Origin: UMGS75 sp051872775
GTDB taxonomy: Bacteria > Bacillota_I > Bacilli_A > ML615J-28 > CAG-313
NCBI GenBank assembly: GCA_051872775.1
Contig: JBJEEE010000088.1
Span: 1-64,000, forward strand
Reading direction: 5' to 3'
Length of the DNA: 64,000 nt
Shown piece after piece: positions 1 through 8,882 of the stretch (the first letter of the stretch is position 1; each line of letters starts with the position of its first letter). The notes beneath the pieces were generated by a model. It saw only the letters and a program-made list of their open reading frames with translations, was not told the origin of the DNA and did no database searches. The position numbers and the translations under genes are program-made.

Positions 1-74
1 TTATCTAATGAATTGATAATATTTTTTGTTGCATTTCTAATTACAATTTAGATATTTAGTAAAATGACATAAAA

Positions 75-188
75 AGATTCCATCTTAAATCCCCCCACCC
101 ACAAGTTACAGAAGCTTAAGGCTGCTCCGATCAAGGCCTGACCTGGTTCACACTGGAACCTTGGATGAAGGTATTTAAAATGGAATCT
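75..188 (-). ncRNA. ffs: Bacterial SRP RNA (4.5S/scRNA-like, small type)
   Basis: RNA scaffold of the signal recognition particle, which binds Ffh and directs membrane proteins to the translocon. The minus strand carries the helix 8 core ACCAGGUCAGG ... AGCAGCC, and the ends (75-90 and 173-188) pair to form the closing stem with one G-U. The length of about 114 nt fits the small bacterial type. A consensus promoter places the 5' end close to 188. The gene follows tadA on the same strand, the arrangement known in Bacillus (tadA-scr-dnaX), so dnaX may lie beyond position 1. The apical loop reads CC-UUGAUC-GG instead of the usual GNRA-capped helix. Confidence 0.93.
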
Positions 189-194
189 ATTGGT

Positions 195-223
195 ATTATA
201 TACTTATTTTTACGATTTGTCAA
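195..223 (-). promoter_or_regulatory. Sigma-A promoter of the SRP RNA gene
   Basis: On the minus strand TTGACA (218-223) and TATAAT (195-200) are separated by 17 nt, a perfect consensus. Transcription would start near 188, which is the 5' end predicted from the RNA fold. The promoter sits across the tadA stop codon. Confidence 0.88.
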
Positions 224-701
224 CTATAGAACTATTATTTCTATTTCTAATTTCTTTAAAAAAAGATTTTAGTAATTGCCTTGATTGTTCTGCCATTACT
301 CCTTTTACTACTTCAAGTTTGTAATTAAGGGGAATCAAACTTAAATCTGTTATACTACCAAAAGCACCAAACTTGGGCTCATTTGTACCATAAACAACTT
401 TCTTTATTCTTGACTGAATGATTGTTCCTGCACACATTAAACATGGCTCAACTGTAACATATAATATACAGTCATCTAGCATCCAATTACCAAGTTTTTG
501 AGTAGCTTTTCTGATGGCTATTATCTCTGCATGATCAAACACTGATTTATTTTTATAACGTTTGTTATGAGCTTTAGCAATTACTGTATTTTGATAGACG
601 ATTACACATCCGACTGGAACTTCTTCTTGTTGATAAGCTATTTGGGCTTCTTTTAATGCAATCCCCATAAAATAATCATCATTTATACTATTTTGCTTCA
701 T
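210..701 (-). CDS. tadA: tRNA-specific adenosine deaminase TadA
   Basis: Deaminates A34 of tRNA-Arg(ACG) to inosine in the cytoplasm. The 163-residue product has the zinc deaminase signature: H57-A-E59 with the catalytic glutamate, and P-C87-x-x-C90 as the other zinc ligands, after a VPVG stretch near residue 30. The start at 701 gives the usual TadA N-terminus; the frame stays open to 761 but that would add about 20 residues unlike the family. The gene overlaps the tdk stop by 14 bp, so the two are probably translated from one message. The ribosome-binding site is weak, consistent with coupling to tdk. SRP RNA follows directly. Confidence 0.93.
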   Translation of the reverse strand: MKQNSINDDYFMGIALKEAQIAYQQEEVPVGCVIVYQNTVIAKAHNKRYKNKSVFDHAEIIAIRKATQKLGNWMLDDCILYVTVEPCLMCAGTIIQSRIKKVVYGTNEPKFGAFGSITDLSLIPLNYKLEVVKGVMAEQSRQLLKSFFKEIRNRNNSSIVDKS

Positions 702-1281
702 AATTCTTATGTGGTACCTGATGACAATGACGGCACCTTGCTTCATATTTTTCTGATGCACTTACTAGAATTATCGGATCATCATAATCGGCTGGATGAC
801 CATTGATGATGCGTTGAGTTCTTGTAGCTGGAGCTCCACATACTTGACATATAGCTTGAAGTTTCGTCACATATTCAGCTCGTGCAAGTATTTCTGGCAT
901 TATGCCAAAAGGTTCACCTCTAAAATCTAAATCTAGACCTGCGACAATTACTCTGACCCCACTATTTGCTAGACGTTCTAATATCTCAATCAAATCATGA
1001 TTAAAAAATTGAGCTTCATCGATAGCAACCGCATATGGTAACTCATTGATATAATTAAGTATTTCTTTGGGTGAGTTTACCGGAATCGAATCAACTTTCT
1101 TTTGACTATGAGATACAACAGCTTTTTGATCATATCGATTATCAATTGCCGGTTTAAATACCATTACCGTTTTTTTTGCATAATGAATTCTATTAATACG
1201 TCTAATTAATTCTTCTGTCTTCCCCGCAAACATACTACCACATATTACTTCAATCCATCCATCTTTACATTTTAAATCCAT
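688..1281 (-). CDS. tdk: Thymidine kinase, type II
   Basis: Phosphorylates thymidine to dTMP in the pyrimidine salvage pathway. The 197-residue protein has a P-loop GSMFAGKTEE at about 15-24, the DEAQFF Walker B/lasso motif at about 87-92, and paired cysteines (CQVC near 150, CRHCH near the C-terminus) that form the structural zinc site of bacterial and vaccinia-type enzymes. The ATG at 1281 is chosen because AGGTGG lies 8 nt upstream; an in-frame GTG at 1293 would fall on that ribosome-binding site. First gene of a two-gene unit with tadA. Confidence 0.95.
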   Translation of the reverse strand: MDLKCKDGWIEVICGSMFAGKTEELIRRINRIHYAKKTVMVFKPAIDNRYDQKAVVSHSQKKVDSIPVNSPKEILNYINELPYAVAIDEAQFFNHDLIEILERLANSGVRVIVAGLDLDFRGEPFGIMPEILARAEYVTKLQAICQVCGAPATRTQRIINGHPADYDDPIILVSASEKYEARCRHCHQVPHKNYEAK

Positions 1282-1431
1282 TAATAACACCACCTATTTG
1301 TAATAATACTACAAATCAAAGATTAAAACAAGTAATTTAATTACTTTATTCAATATATTTTTTTATTTGTTGACATTTTTCGACAATTATTTTTATAACT
1401 TTGTGATATAATGCTTATAGGAGGTATAAAT

Positions 1432-1926
1432 ATGAGCGAAAACTTAAAAGAAAGCATTAAACATTATTTTAATAATGATATTGATTTATGGGATTTAGTT
1501 GATGATATTACGATTGCTTTTAATTCAGATATTTCTAGTGTTTCTGATTCAATTAAGTATTTAGAAAACAATACTTCTGATGAAGCAATGCTTGTTACCA
1601 TTTTGCTTTGGCTTTTTCCTCATAGCCCTTTTGAACATATCGAACATTCTAATAATTCTTTTTTCAATTTGTTGTTTTCTATTGAAGCACCCCATAGTGA
1701 GTTTTTTGACACACAAATCAAATGGGATTACCTAAACAAAAATGAAATGACAATTGAAAAAGGGATGTATTTAATTATGATAAATGGAACAAAATATGAT
1801 ATTTCACTTCAATTACCAGATGAATTCACTAATACTACTTTATATTGTCATAACTGCAATGAGGAAACAAATAGTGAATATTCAGTTATAGTCCCATCAA
1901 AATCATTTTATATTTTTTCAAAATAA
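1432..1926 (+). CDS. Hypothetical protein, 164 aa
   Basis: I do not recognise this protein. It starts at an ATG with AGGAGGT 7 nt upstream (1419-1425), so expression is likely; the open frame to 1411 would include that site. The product is acidic and soluble, with no signal peptide or membrane segment. The N-terminal half looks helical (a region rich in D, N and hydrophobics), and the last 60 residues look like a small beta domain with a CHNC pair and a hydrophobic, aromatic end. It is a single-gene unit divergent from tdk and closed by a strong hairpin at 1926-1951. It might be a small regulator or a cupin-like sensor, but nothing in it proves that. Confidence 0.75.
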   Translation: MSENLKESIKHYFNNDIDLWDLVDDITIAFNSDISSVSDSIKYLENNTSDEAMLVTILLWLFPHSPFEHIEHSNNSFFNLLFSIEAPHSEFFDTQIKWDYLNKNEMTIEKGMYLIMINGTKYDISLQLPDEFTNTTLYCHNCNEETNSEYSVIVPSKSFYIFSK

Positions 1927-1958
1927 AGGAACTCCTTAAAAGAGTTCCTTTGTTTTTT
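1926..1958. terminator. Bidirectional intrinsic terminator
   Basis: A 9-bp stem AAGGAACTC / GAGTTCCTT with a 7-nt loop is followed by a T-run on the plus strand and an AT-rich T-containing tract on the minus strand. It lies between convergent genes and can end both. Confidence 0.85.
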
Positions 1959-4900
1959 TTAGTGTTTTCTTATTATGATAGCTCCTACTGCTACCGTTAT
2001 TAGCAATACAATATGTAGGGCTGCTTGACAAGAACAGTTTTGCTTACTACTATTTTGATTTAGTAGATTTTGATATGCATCATCGATATCTGATTTTATT
2101 TGTTTTAGTTCAGAAAGAGATTGAGCGTCATTAATCTTATCACTGTACTCTTCTTTTAGACTATTTAGAGCATCTAATTGTGCTGCTGTTAATCCTTCTG
2201 TTGATAAGTTATCTAAATATTCATTTAGATTTACTTTTTCTTGATTTAATTCATCAGTGATTGTTTGAACGGATGAAATAACACTAACAGCTTGTTGTAC
2301 TCGCTTATCAATTTCATCTTTAGTAGTAGTTTCACTAATATTATCTTTAATAGCATCTAATTGTTGATTGATTATATGCTGATTATCTAACGAGTAATCA
2401 TTAAAATTAATCTTAGCTTTAGTGATTTGATATTGTTCTTGTGCATATGCTTTTACTATTTCATAATCAATTTTAGTTTTCGCAGAAGATACTATTAAGT
2501 CAATTTCTTCTTGCGTTTCTTTTTGATTAATAGATGTTACTACATCATTTACAATAGAATCAATAATGTTTTTAAGGGATTGATTAGTCTCATATTCATG
2601 GAAATTATCAATATATGATTTAACTTCATTAACTGCTTCTGCTTGATAGTTCGCGAGTTCTTCTTTGAACTTCTTAATTTGGGCAATTTCTGTAGTTGTG
2701 GAGGCAACACGTGAGTCAATATCATCTTTAGTTGTAGTTGGCGTTATATCTGAGATAATTGTGGCCAGTAAATTATTTATTAATTCTTGGTTTGAAGTTG
2801 AGTAATCTTCAAATATAATTTCTTGTTTTAATAAATAATACTTATTATTAGCATATGCTTTAACTACTTCGTAATCAATTGCTTTCTTCGTTTGATCAAC
2901 AAGGTTATTTATCTTATTTAAATTTGTTTCTTTGTTGATTTGTGAAATTGCACTTGTAACAAGTTCAGTAATAGTATTACGTAAAACTTCATCTTCAATT
3001 GTATCTGTAATGCTTGATAGATATGTTTCTAATTCATCAGTAGCATTATTTCGATATTCATTTACTTCTTCTTCAAAAGTAGGAACTTCATCAATTAAGG
3101 CTTTATATTTAAGCAATGTTTGGTTAACATCATCAATTGTTTCTACCTTGGCTAATTCATCAAGTGCATTATATAAAATATCATCAATGACTGCTTGTGA
3201 ACTTGATGTATAATCGTTAAGTTCACTGTATGAGGTAATTTCTGCTTGAGCATTTTGAATTGCTACTTTAAGTTCATCCGCAAGCGTAGGGATTTGATTG
3301 ACTTTACCTTGAGCAGATAAGAATATATTATCAATGGATATTTTTGTTAATTGATTAGTTGTTACTAAATTCTCATATTCTTCATTGATACTATCAAAAA
3401 CACTATTAATTAAGCCTTGATTAGTTGTACTATAATTAGCAAGAATAACACTATCTACAAATTTTTGATATTCACTTTGATAATATTCTTCTAATTCTTG
3501 ATTAATAGTTTTAACAAGGGATATTTCTCCTTTTGCAACTAAAACAATTTGATTTATCTCAGCTTCATCGATTGCATTATTAATATTGTTAGTAGCTTTT
3601 TTAATAATATTGTTAATAACAATTTGATTATCAGAAGAATAATCATTTAAGTTAATTCCTGAAGAAAGACTAGCTATTGCTTCTTGTCGCAATGCTTCAA
3701 GAGTTTCTTTTAAACTTACTATTTCTTGTAGAGCATTTTCTAAAAGATTATAGTTTGTAACATACGTTTTTGCTTCAGCTGATAAATTATCATATAATTC
3801 TTTTATTTGATTTACTAATGACTCATCATTTAAAGAAAGTGGAGACGGAATTGTATTAATTAATGCGACAACAGATTCAGCTTCATCTTGAGGTGTTGTG
3901 ACCATTTCATCATAGTTTGTAATGTAGGCACTTTGTCCTACAGTTACTGTTAAAGGATTAAACGGATTATTAGTGATTAGACGATCTAAATATCTAATTA
4001 TCACTAGTGTTTCTCCTTTTTGTAAAGTAACTGATGCGGTTGATGGAGAATCTGAACTAACTACTTTTACTTGTTTATTACTTCCAATAATAAAGTAACC
4101 ATAAGTAGGAGAAGCCGTTGAGAATGCTTGTCCTAGGGTCATCGTAACATTAGATGCTGAGTTATTGTAGTATACACCTGCACATGAAGTCCAATCACAA
4201 GCCGTTATTTCGCTTGAGTTTAGGATAAAGAAATTGTTAACCGCAATAAATAATACTTGATTTCCAATCGTCAATGTCGCATTGCTCCATCCTATATAAC
4301 TGGTTGTTCCTGTATATTGTCCCTCATGATCTGTTGACATACATGAAGGATCATTTCGATAAACTAGGCCTTCTTGACCTTTCTTTAGTAAACTTAAATT
4401 AATATTTACTTCTTGTTTATATGTTATTCCATCTTCAGTAATTTCTAAATATAGAGGCATTAAATACTCAGTTAAATAATTCTTAAGACGTTTACCCGTA
4501 TCAATATTATATTTTTGAGCATCATCTAGATTTTTGTAGGACCATTTCATATTAGTTCCTACTGGTAAGATTCGATCACTATTTACACAGTTATCAAAAT
4601 CAACAAGAAAGGCATCAACTTTACCTTTTAATTCTTTTAGTTTTGCAATTTTGCTGATGGCATTTGCGAGTACTTGATAGTTTGTAACATATGATTGTTC
4701 TGAAGTAGATAAAGCATCATATTGTGATTTGATAATATTTACCTTTTCTTCATCGTTAAGCGTTATTTCGGCTGGTAAACTATTAATATTTGCAATTACT
4801 ACTTCATAGGAATTAGTAGGAGTATTACCATATTTGACAGGATTACTTACCACATTAGCTCGGTTAACACTTGATACATAATAATCGTATGTTAATGCGT

Positions 4901-6419
4901 CAATATTAGAAATTTGAGTGTTTTGGGTATATTCTAAAACATGATTAATATTCGATGTATCTAATGTTTCTCCCTTAGGTACTTGATATACCATATAACC
5001 AAATACATTATCAACTTTATTCCATGATAAAGTGTTACCACTTAAATTCAAATTAGATACTTCGATAGATGGAATGATGTTTGCATATCTTTGGATGACT
5101 GCTCCTGGAATACGTTTTTGCCAATAGTCATTAGTAATTAGATTAACACCATTTCTTATGATCGTATTGGATGTGTTTAATAGAGTTGAGTATTTATAGA
5201 AGCAAGTTCCCTTAATTTCATCATACATCCCTGCATTTAATAATTGATTTTTCACTTCATCATTATTTCTTTGCCAGTATGACGCACTAGAGCCTGAACT
5301 TTCAGCCATATATATACCTATACCCATATATAGATTTACTTTCTTATATTTAACGCACCAACTCCACCATCTTGTTAACTCATAGAAATTAGCTCCTGTG
5401 TGTTCCATTCCCCAGTATGCTTGTGGTGTAATATAATCTATCCACTCATTATCAATCCACTTTTTAGTATCTGAATATAAATAATTGCCATAATGAGCAA
5501 ATCCACTTGTATTTGAGGCAATTGGTGATATTAGATTACCATTACTATCATAAGAAGGTGAAGAGGCATAATTACCATTTTGATATATTCCAGATGGTGA
5601 AATACCAAGTTGAACGGCACGACCTTCTTCAAGATTCATTTGATGAATTGAATTTGATAATTTTTCAATAAATGCATCTACATTTGCTCTTTTTTGATTT
5701 GCGCTTAATTCAGTTTTTACTCCTGAAATGTAGAAATAGTCATCAAAATGAATGGCATCAGCATCATATCGATCTAGAAATTCCATACAAGTTGAAACAA
5801 TGAAATCTTGAACTATGGTTGAACCTGGGTCAAGAATTTTCGAACCCTCGCTGTTTGTTAGTATTAAGCTAGGATCATTACATGGATGTCCTGCAGGATA
5901 AGCTTCACCTACATATGATGAACTGCTAACTCGATATGGATTCATCCATGCATGAAATTCAATTCCACGATTATGGCATTCGGTAATCAACCATTCAAGT
6001 GGATCAAATTCCTCAAAATTAACATTTTGCCACCATGTTGCAATTGGATTTAAATCAGAGTTATATAAAGCATTATTATGAGTACGAACATGGAATACTA
6101 TAGCGTTCATTCCCATATTTACCATATTATCTAATATAGTATTAGCATCACTTTTAAATTTTGCTTCGGTTGTATATGAGGGAATATCACCAACGAAGGT
6201 ACTTACCCATACGGCTCTATATTCAGCAGTAGGATAATCATATTGGTCTAGTCCATATACTTTTTCGGAACTATTTCGATACTTTAATTCTGAACCAGTA
6301 GAACTAGTCATAACTTTTAAATTGTTTGAAGCCAATACTTTAGTACTTTTGATTAAAGGCAGAATCATTAGCCCCATTAATATTATCATTAATATTTTTG
6401 ATTGTATTTTATTCTTCAT
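1959..6419 (-). CDS. Secreted GHL10-family glycosidase-like protein with helical repeats and C-terminal anchor
   Basis: A 1486-residue exported protein. Residues 1-30 are a signal peptide ending in VLA-S. About 66-440 match the glycosyl hydrolase-like 10 (DUF187/YngK) TIM-barrel pattern: AVWVST, FHVRTHN, FHAWMNPYR, DAIHFDDYF, LGISPSGIYQN and ITPQAYWG. The aspartate pair in HFDDYF is a candidate catalytic site. A fibronectin III-like segment follows (about 445-540), then a FIVAR-like helical module, a beta-rich domain (about 615-845), a second FIVAR-like module, and several helical repeats to about 1455. The closest pair are about 130 residues apart and share IDYE(V/I)VKAYA and NDYS-type phrases. 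The C-terminus has CSC, about 20 hydrophobic residues and RKH, a likely membrane anchor; no LPxTG is seen. Likely role: cell-surface glycan binding or cleavage. Substrate unknown. Confidence 0.85.
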   Translation of the reverse strand: MKNKIQSKILMIILMGLMILPLIKSTKVLASNNLKVMTSSTGSELKYRNSSEKVYGLDQYDYPTAEYRAVWVSTFVGDIPSYTTEAKFKSDANTILDNMVNMGMNAIVFHVRTHNNALYNSDLNPIATWWQNVNFEEFDPLEWLITECHNRGIEFHAWMNPYRVSSSSYVGEAYPAGHPCNDPSLILTNSEGSKILDPGSTIVQDFIVSTCMEFLDRYDADAIHFDDYFYISGVKTELSANQKRANVDAFIEKLSNSIHQMNLEEGRAVQLGISPSGIYQNGNYASSPSYDSNGNLISPIASNTSGFAHYGNYLYSDTKKWIDNEWIDYITPQAYWGMEHTGANFYELTRWWSWCVKYKKVNLYMGIGIYMAESSGSSASYWQRNNDEVKNQLLNAGMYDEIKGTCFYKYSTLLNTSNTIIRNGVNLITNDYWQKRIPGAVIQRYANIIPSIEVSNLNLSGNTLSWNKVDNVFGYMVYQVPKGETLDTSNINHVLEYTQNTQISNIDALTYDYYVSSVNRANVVSNPVKYGNTPTNSYEVVIANINSLPAEITLNDEEKVNIIKSQYDALSTSEQSYVTNYQVLANAISKIAKLKELKGKVDAFLVDFDNCVNSDRILPVGTNMKWSYKNLDDAQKYNIDTGKRLKNYLTEYLMPLYLEITEDGITYKQEVNINLSLLKKGQEGLVYRNDPSCMSTDHEGQYTGTTSYIGWSNATLTIGNQVLFIAVNNFFILNSSEITACDWTSCAGVYYNNSASNVTMTLGQAFSTASPTYGYFIIGSNKQVKVVSSDSPSTASVTLQKGETLVIIRYLDRLITNNPFNPLTVTVGQSAYITNYDEMVTTPQDEAESVVALINTIPSPLSLNDESLVNQIKELYDNLSAEAKTYVTNYNLLENALQEIVSLKETLEALRQEAIASLSSGINLNDYSSDNQIVINNIIKKATNNINNAIDEAEINQIVLVAKGEISLVKTINQELEEYYQSEYQKFVDSVILANYSTTNQGLINSVFDSINEEYENLVTTNQLTKISIDNIFLSAQGKVNQIPTLADELKVAIQNAQAEITSYSELNDYTSSSQAVIDDILYNALDELAKVETIDDVNQTLLKYKALIDEVPTFEEEVNEYRNNATDELETYLSSITDTIEDEVLRNTITELVTSAISQINKETNLNKINNLVDQTKKAIDYEVVKAYANNKYYLLKQEIIFEDYSTSNQELINNLLATIISDITPTTTKDDIDSRVASTTTEIAQIKKFKEELANYQAEAVNEVKSYIDNFHEYETNQSLKNIIDSIVNDVVTSINQKETQEEIDLIVSSAKTKIDYEIVKAYAQEQYQITKAKINFNDYSLDNQHIINQQLDAIKDNISETTTKDEIDKRVQQAVSVISSVQTITDELNQEKVNLNEYLDNLSTEGLTAAQLDALNSLKEEYSDKINDAQSLSELKQIKSDIDDAYQNLLNQNSSKQNCSCQAALHIVLLITVAVGAIIIRKH

Positions 6420-6450
6420 CTTTTAATATCCTTTCTACGTTTCTTTTCTA

Positions 6451-6478
6451 ATTATATCACATTTGCAAAATTTTACAA
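6451..6478 (-). promoter_or_regulatory. Probable sigma-A promoter of the GHL10 gene
   Basis: On the minus strand TTGTAA (6473-6478), 16 nt, TATAAT (6451-6456), with TG one base before the -10 box. It lies about 35 bp upstream of the start codon. Confidence 0.7.
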
Positions 6479-6565
6479 AATATTATGCAAAAATAGAATA
6501 TGTAATATTTGGATGTATTTTTTTTATATTTTAATAAATAATAAATTGTGAAGGAAGGTATTTTT

Positions 6566-6745
6566 ATGACAGACAAAGAATTACTTTATATTGAAGATGC
6601 TTTAGCACACGCTAAACATTTTGATGCATTATGTTGTGATGCATGTGATAATATGCAAGATGCTACTTTAAGAAATTTTGTTAAAGATGTTCAAAAAGAA
6701 GTACAACTTGTTTATAATAATTTATTTACAACATTAAAATGGTAG
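6566..6745 (+). CDS. Small CotF-like (spore coat family) protein, 59 aa
   Basis: A very short helical protein starting MTDKELLYIEDAL and containing CCDAC. The opening and the overall pattern resemble members of the CotF/coat F family, which are small ferritin-like helical hairpins. The start at 6566 is set by GGAAGG 8 nt upstream. The next gene begins 12 bp later and has the same family look, so the two form a unit ending in a hairpin at 7003-7031. In spore formers these proteins occur in the coat or as rubrerythrin-like accessory proteins; the exact role here is unknown. The assignment rests on short similarity. Confidence 0.65.
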   Translation: MTDKELLYIEDALAHAKHFDALCCDACDNMQDATLRNFVKDVQKEVQLVYNNLFTTLKW

Positions 6746-6757
6746 GAGGAATAACTT

Positions 6758-7003
6758 ATGAATGATCGTTTTTATATGGAAACATTATTAACGTGGACAA
6801 AAGCTTATTGCGATTTACTTCTTCATGGCACAATTGAATCTTCATCCGAGCATGTTAATTCAGCAATGAGTCAATCGTTATTTGAAGTTTTGAGTTTACA
6901 AAATGCAATTTATAAGCATATGGAACAAAAGGGATGGTATAAGACTAAACAAGTTCCTATTACAAAAATAGAACAAGCCGCAACACAAATAGCAAATGCA
7001 TAA
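6758..7003 (+). CDS. CotF-like spore coat family protein, 81 aa
   Basis: Helical protein with the CotF-family C-terminal mark MEQKGWY near residues 57-63, preceded by two predicted helices. In Bacillota such proteins are spore coat components or their paralogues. AGGAGG 8 nt upstream fixes the start, and the gene is almost contiguous with the preceding 59-residue CotF-like gene. With yabP and yabQ at 46.5-47.2 kb it is one of the few spore-associated families in the window. Family membership is fairly secure; a role in a real spore is inference. Confidence 0.75.
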   Translation: MNDRFYMETLLTWTKAYCDLLLHGTIESSSEHVNSAMSQSLFEVLSLQNAIYKHMEQKGWYKTKQVPITKIEQAATQIANA

Positions 7004-7031
7004 AGTTCGTTATCTTAACGAACTTTTTTTG
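7003..7031 (+). terminator. Intrinsic terminator after the CotF-like pair
   Basis: Stem AAGTTCGTTA / TAACGAACTT with a short loop followed by seven T residues. Confidence 0.88.
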
Positions 7032-7081
7032 TAATAATTAATTATGTTTTACATATAATATCATGAAAGGATTATTACAAT

Positions 7082-7549
7082 ATGAAAAAAAAGTGGCTTA
7101 AAGTTTTATTTTTTTTATTTATACTATTTTTATATTTTCTTCCCTCTTTCATTTTTAAGGCGGATATAGATTACTATAATACACTAAAAGGACCACACCT
7201 TTTTCCTTGGCTTTTTGTTGTAATATGGTCAATTATATACATAACAATGAGTGTTTATGTGACTTCCATAGTTTTCAGTAATCATAGCATCAACACAGCA
7301 GAATATAAACGAATTTATGTTTTTTTAGGAATAAACTATTTATTACAAGCAACATTTTTACCAGTTTTCTTTTACTTACATAACTTATTTATTGCCTTTG
7401 CACTTTGCATTTTTACATTTGTCACTATCCTGATTATATGTTTAGAGACTTTACTTGTAAACAAAAAACTAACCTTGCTTACGCTTCCTTATGTTTTATG
7501 GTCTGCCTTTGCTAGTGTATTTTCTATTTTATTTTATCTCCAAAATTAA
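7082..7549 (+). CDS. Divergent TspO/MBR-family membrane protein
   Basis: A 155-residue, five-helix membrane protein. The pattern YNTLKGPHLFPWLFVVIWSI matches the TspO signature in which a polar start leads to P-W-x-F-x-x-x-W before helix 2, and TLPYVLWSAFA near residue 135 matches the last helix (LxPYxxWxxFA). TspO proteins bind tetrapyrroles or sterols and sense stress; the ligand here is unknown. The sequence is diverged, so a remote TspO homologue is the call. It has a weak upstream AAAGG and its own terminator, so it is probably monocistronic. Confidence 0.7.
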   Translation: MKKKWLKVLFFLFILFLYFLPSFIFKADIDYYNTLKGPHLFPWLFVVIWSIIYITMSVYVTSIVFSNHSINTAEYKRIYVFLGINYLLQATFLPVFFYLHNLFIAFALCIFTFVTILIICLETLLVNKKLTLLTLPYVLWSAFASVFSILFYLQN

Positions 7550-7555
7550 AAAAAC

Positions 7556-7590
7556 GAACAACAAAGTTTTACTTTGTTGTTCTTTATTTA
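7556..7590. terminator. Bidirectional terminator
   Basis: Stem GAACAACAAAG / CTTTGTTGTTC with a 5-nt loop, a T-rich tract on the plus side and an A-run on the other (T-run on the minus strand). It separates the convergent TspO-like and M18 genes. Confidence 0.87.
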
Positions 7591-7607
7591 TAGGAAATTT
7601 TTACTTA

Positions 7608-8882
7608 TCATTTTAATGTAATTTTTTGAGGATTTGTAGCATTTAAATGTCTATTGTAGAAGTGAGTTAAGACTTTTTGCATCATCAAAAAGTCATGTGT
7701 TCCAGCCGTCTCATAAGCTGAGTGCATAGCTAGTTGGGCAAGTCCAATATCAACACTAATTACACTTACGCTACGTAATAAAAGGCAGCCTAAGGTTCCC
7801 CCACCCCTTATATCAGAACGATTAGTATATTCTTGATAAGGAATATTTACATCATTACAAAGTTGTTTAAATATACTTCCGGATAATGCATCAGTTGTGT
7901 AGCTTAAATTAGAATTATATTTAATAACAATTCCTTTATTCATAAATACTGCATTTTCAGGGTCGCTTTTTTCAGGATGATTTGGATGAACGGCATGAGC
8001 GTTATCAGCAGAGATAAGCATTGTATTTTGATATAGCAAAGGTTTAATACTTTCTAAATTTAAAGATGAAATAATTAAATCAATGATATCTTTTAAGAAT
8101 GATGAAGCTGCACCATTATTTGAAGAACTTCCAACTTCTTCATGGTTAAACCCAACCCATATATTGATATTATTTTCATTTTCTCCTTCAATAAAAGCTT
8201 TTAAAGATGCATAAAAACATTCTAAGTTATCAAGTCTTGGTGACAATATTAATTCATTTTCGCTACCTGCAAGCATTGGTTCTTCCTTATTATATAAGAA
8301 TAAATCATAATCAACTATATTAGTTAGGCCTAGTTCCTTTTCTAGTATTGACTTTATTGTTGTATTACTCAATCCTAGAATTGCTTGCATATCAATTTGT
8401 GGATTGTAGCTAAAGCCATTATTAATTTCACGATTCATATGTATAGCAAGATTAGGGATAATTTGGGTTTGGTTTAGGGTTACTACTTTACTAGACAAAG
8501 CACCATCATTACTTACAATTACCCTCCCCGCAATCCCGAGGGGACGATCTACAAAAGTCGATAGAATTAAACCACCATATACTTCAGAATTAATCTTAGT
8601 ATAGCCGTTTGATGTAATAATACCTTTAGGTTTAATTTTTAACATTGGTGAGTCATTATGACTTGCGACAATTTGAATACTTGGAGTATCTAATTTTGTA
8701 CCAACTTTAAATGCTAAAATGGCACCATCATTTTTGATAATATAATATTTATTTCCTTTTTCAATCTTAGGATTAGATAAATCTAATTCTTTAAAACCTT
8801 GATCAGCTAATTTAGTTCTTGCAATTTCTACAGTTTGATATGTTGTATGTGCTTCTTTTAAAAAGTTAATAAATTCTTTCAT
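7608..8882 (-). CDS. M18-family aminopeptidase
   Basis: Cytoplasmic di-zinc aminopeptidase of the aspartyl/aminopeptidase I family, releasing N-terminal residues from peptides. The 424-residue length is normal for the family. Metal and catalytic marks are visible: ASHNDSP with H75 and D77, GFNHEEVGSSS with the E-E pair, SADNAHAVHPNHP in the last third, and HSAYETAGTHD near the C-terminus. It is the last gene of an operon with an ABC-F ATPase and an M29 aminopeptidase; its ATG overlaps the previous stop by one base (TAATG), and its ribosome-binding site is poor, so translation by re-initiation is likely. Substrate preference cannot be read from the sequence. Confidence 0.92.
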   Translation of the reverse strand: MKEFINFLKEAHTTYQTVEIARTKLADQGFKELDLSNPKIEKGNKYYIIKNDGAILAFKVGTKLDTPSIQIVASHNDSPMLKIKPKGIITSNGYTKINSEVYGGLILSTFVDRPLGIAGRVIVSNDGALSSKVVTLNQTQIIPNLAIHMNREINNGFSYNPQIDMQAILGLSNTTIKSILEKELGLTNIVDYDLFLYNKEEPMLAGSENELILSPRLDNLECFYASLKAFIEGENENNINIWVGFNHEEVGSSSNNGAASSFLKDIIDLIISSLNLESIKPLLYQNTMLISADNAHAVHPNHPEKSDPENAVFMNKGIVIKYNSNLSYTTDALSGSIFKQLCNDVNIPYQEYTNRSDIRGGGTLGCLLLRSVSVISVDIGLAQLAMHSAYETAGTHDFLMMQKVLTHFYNRHLNATNPQKITLK

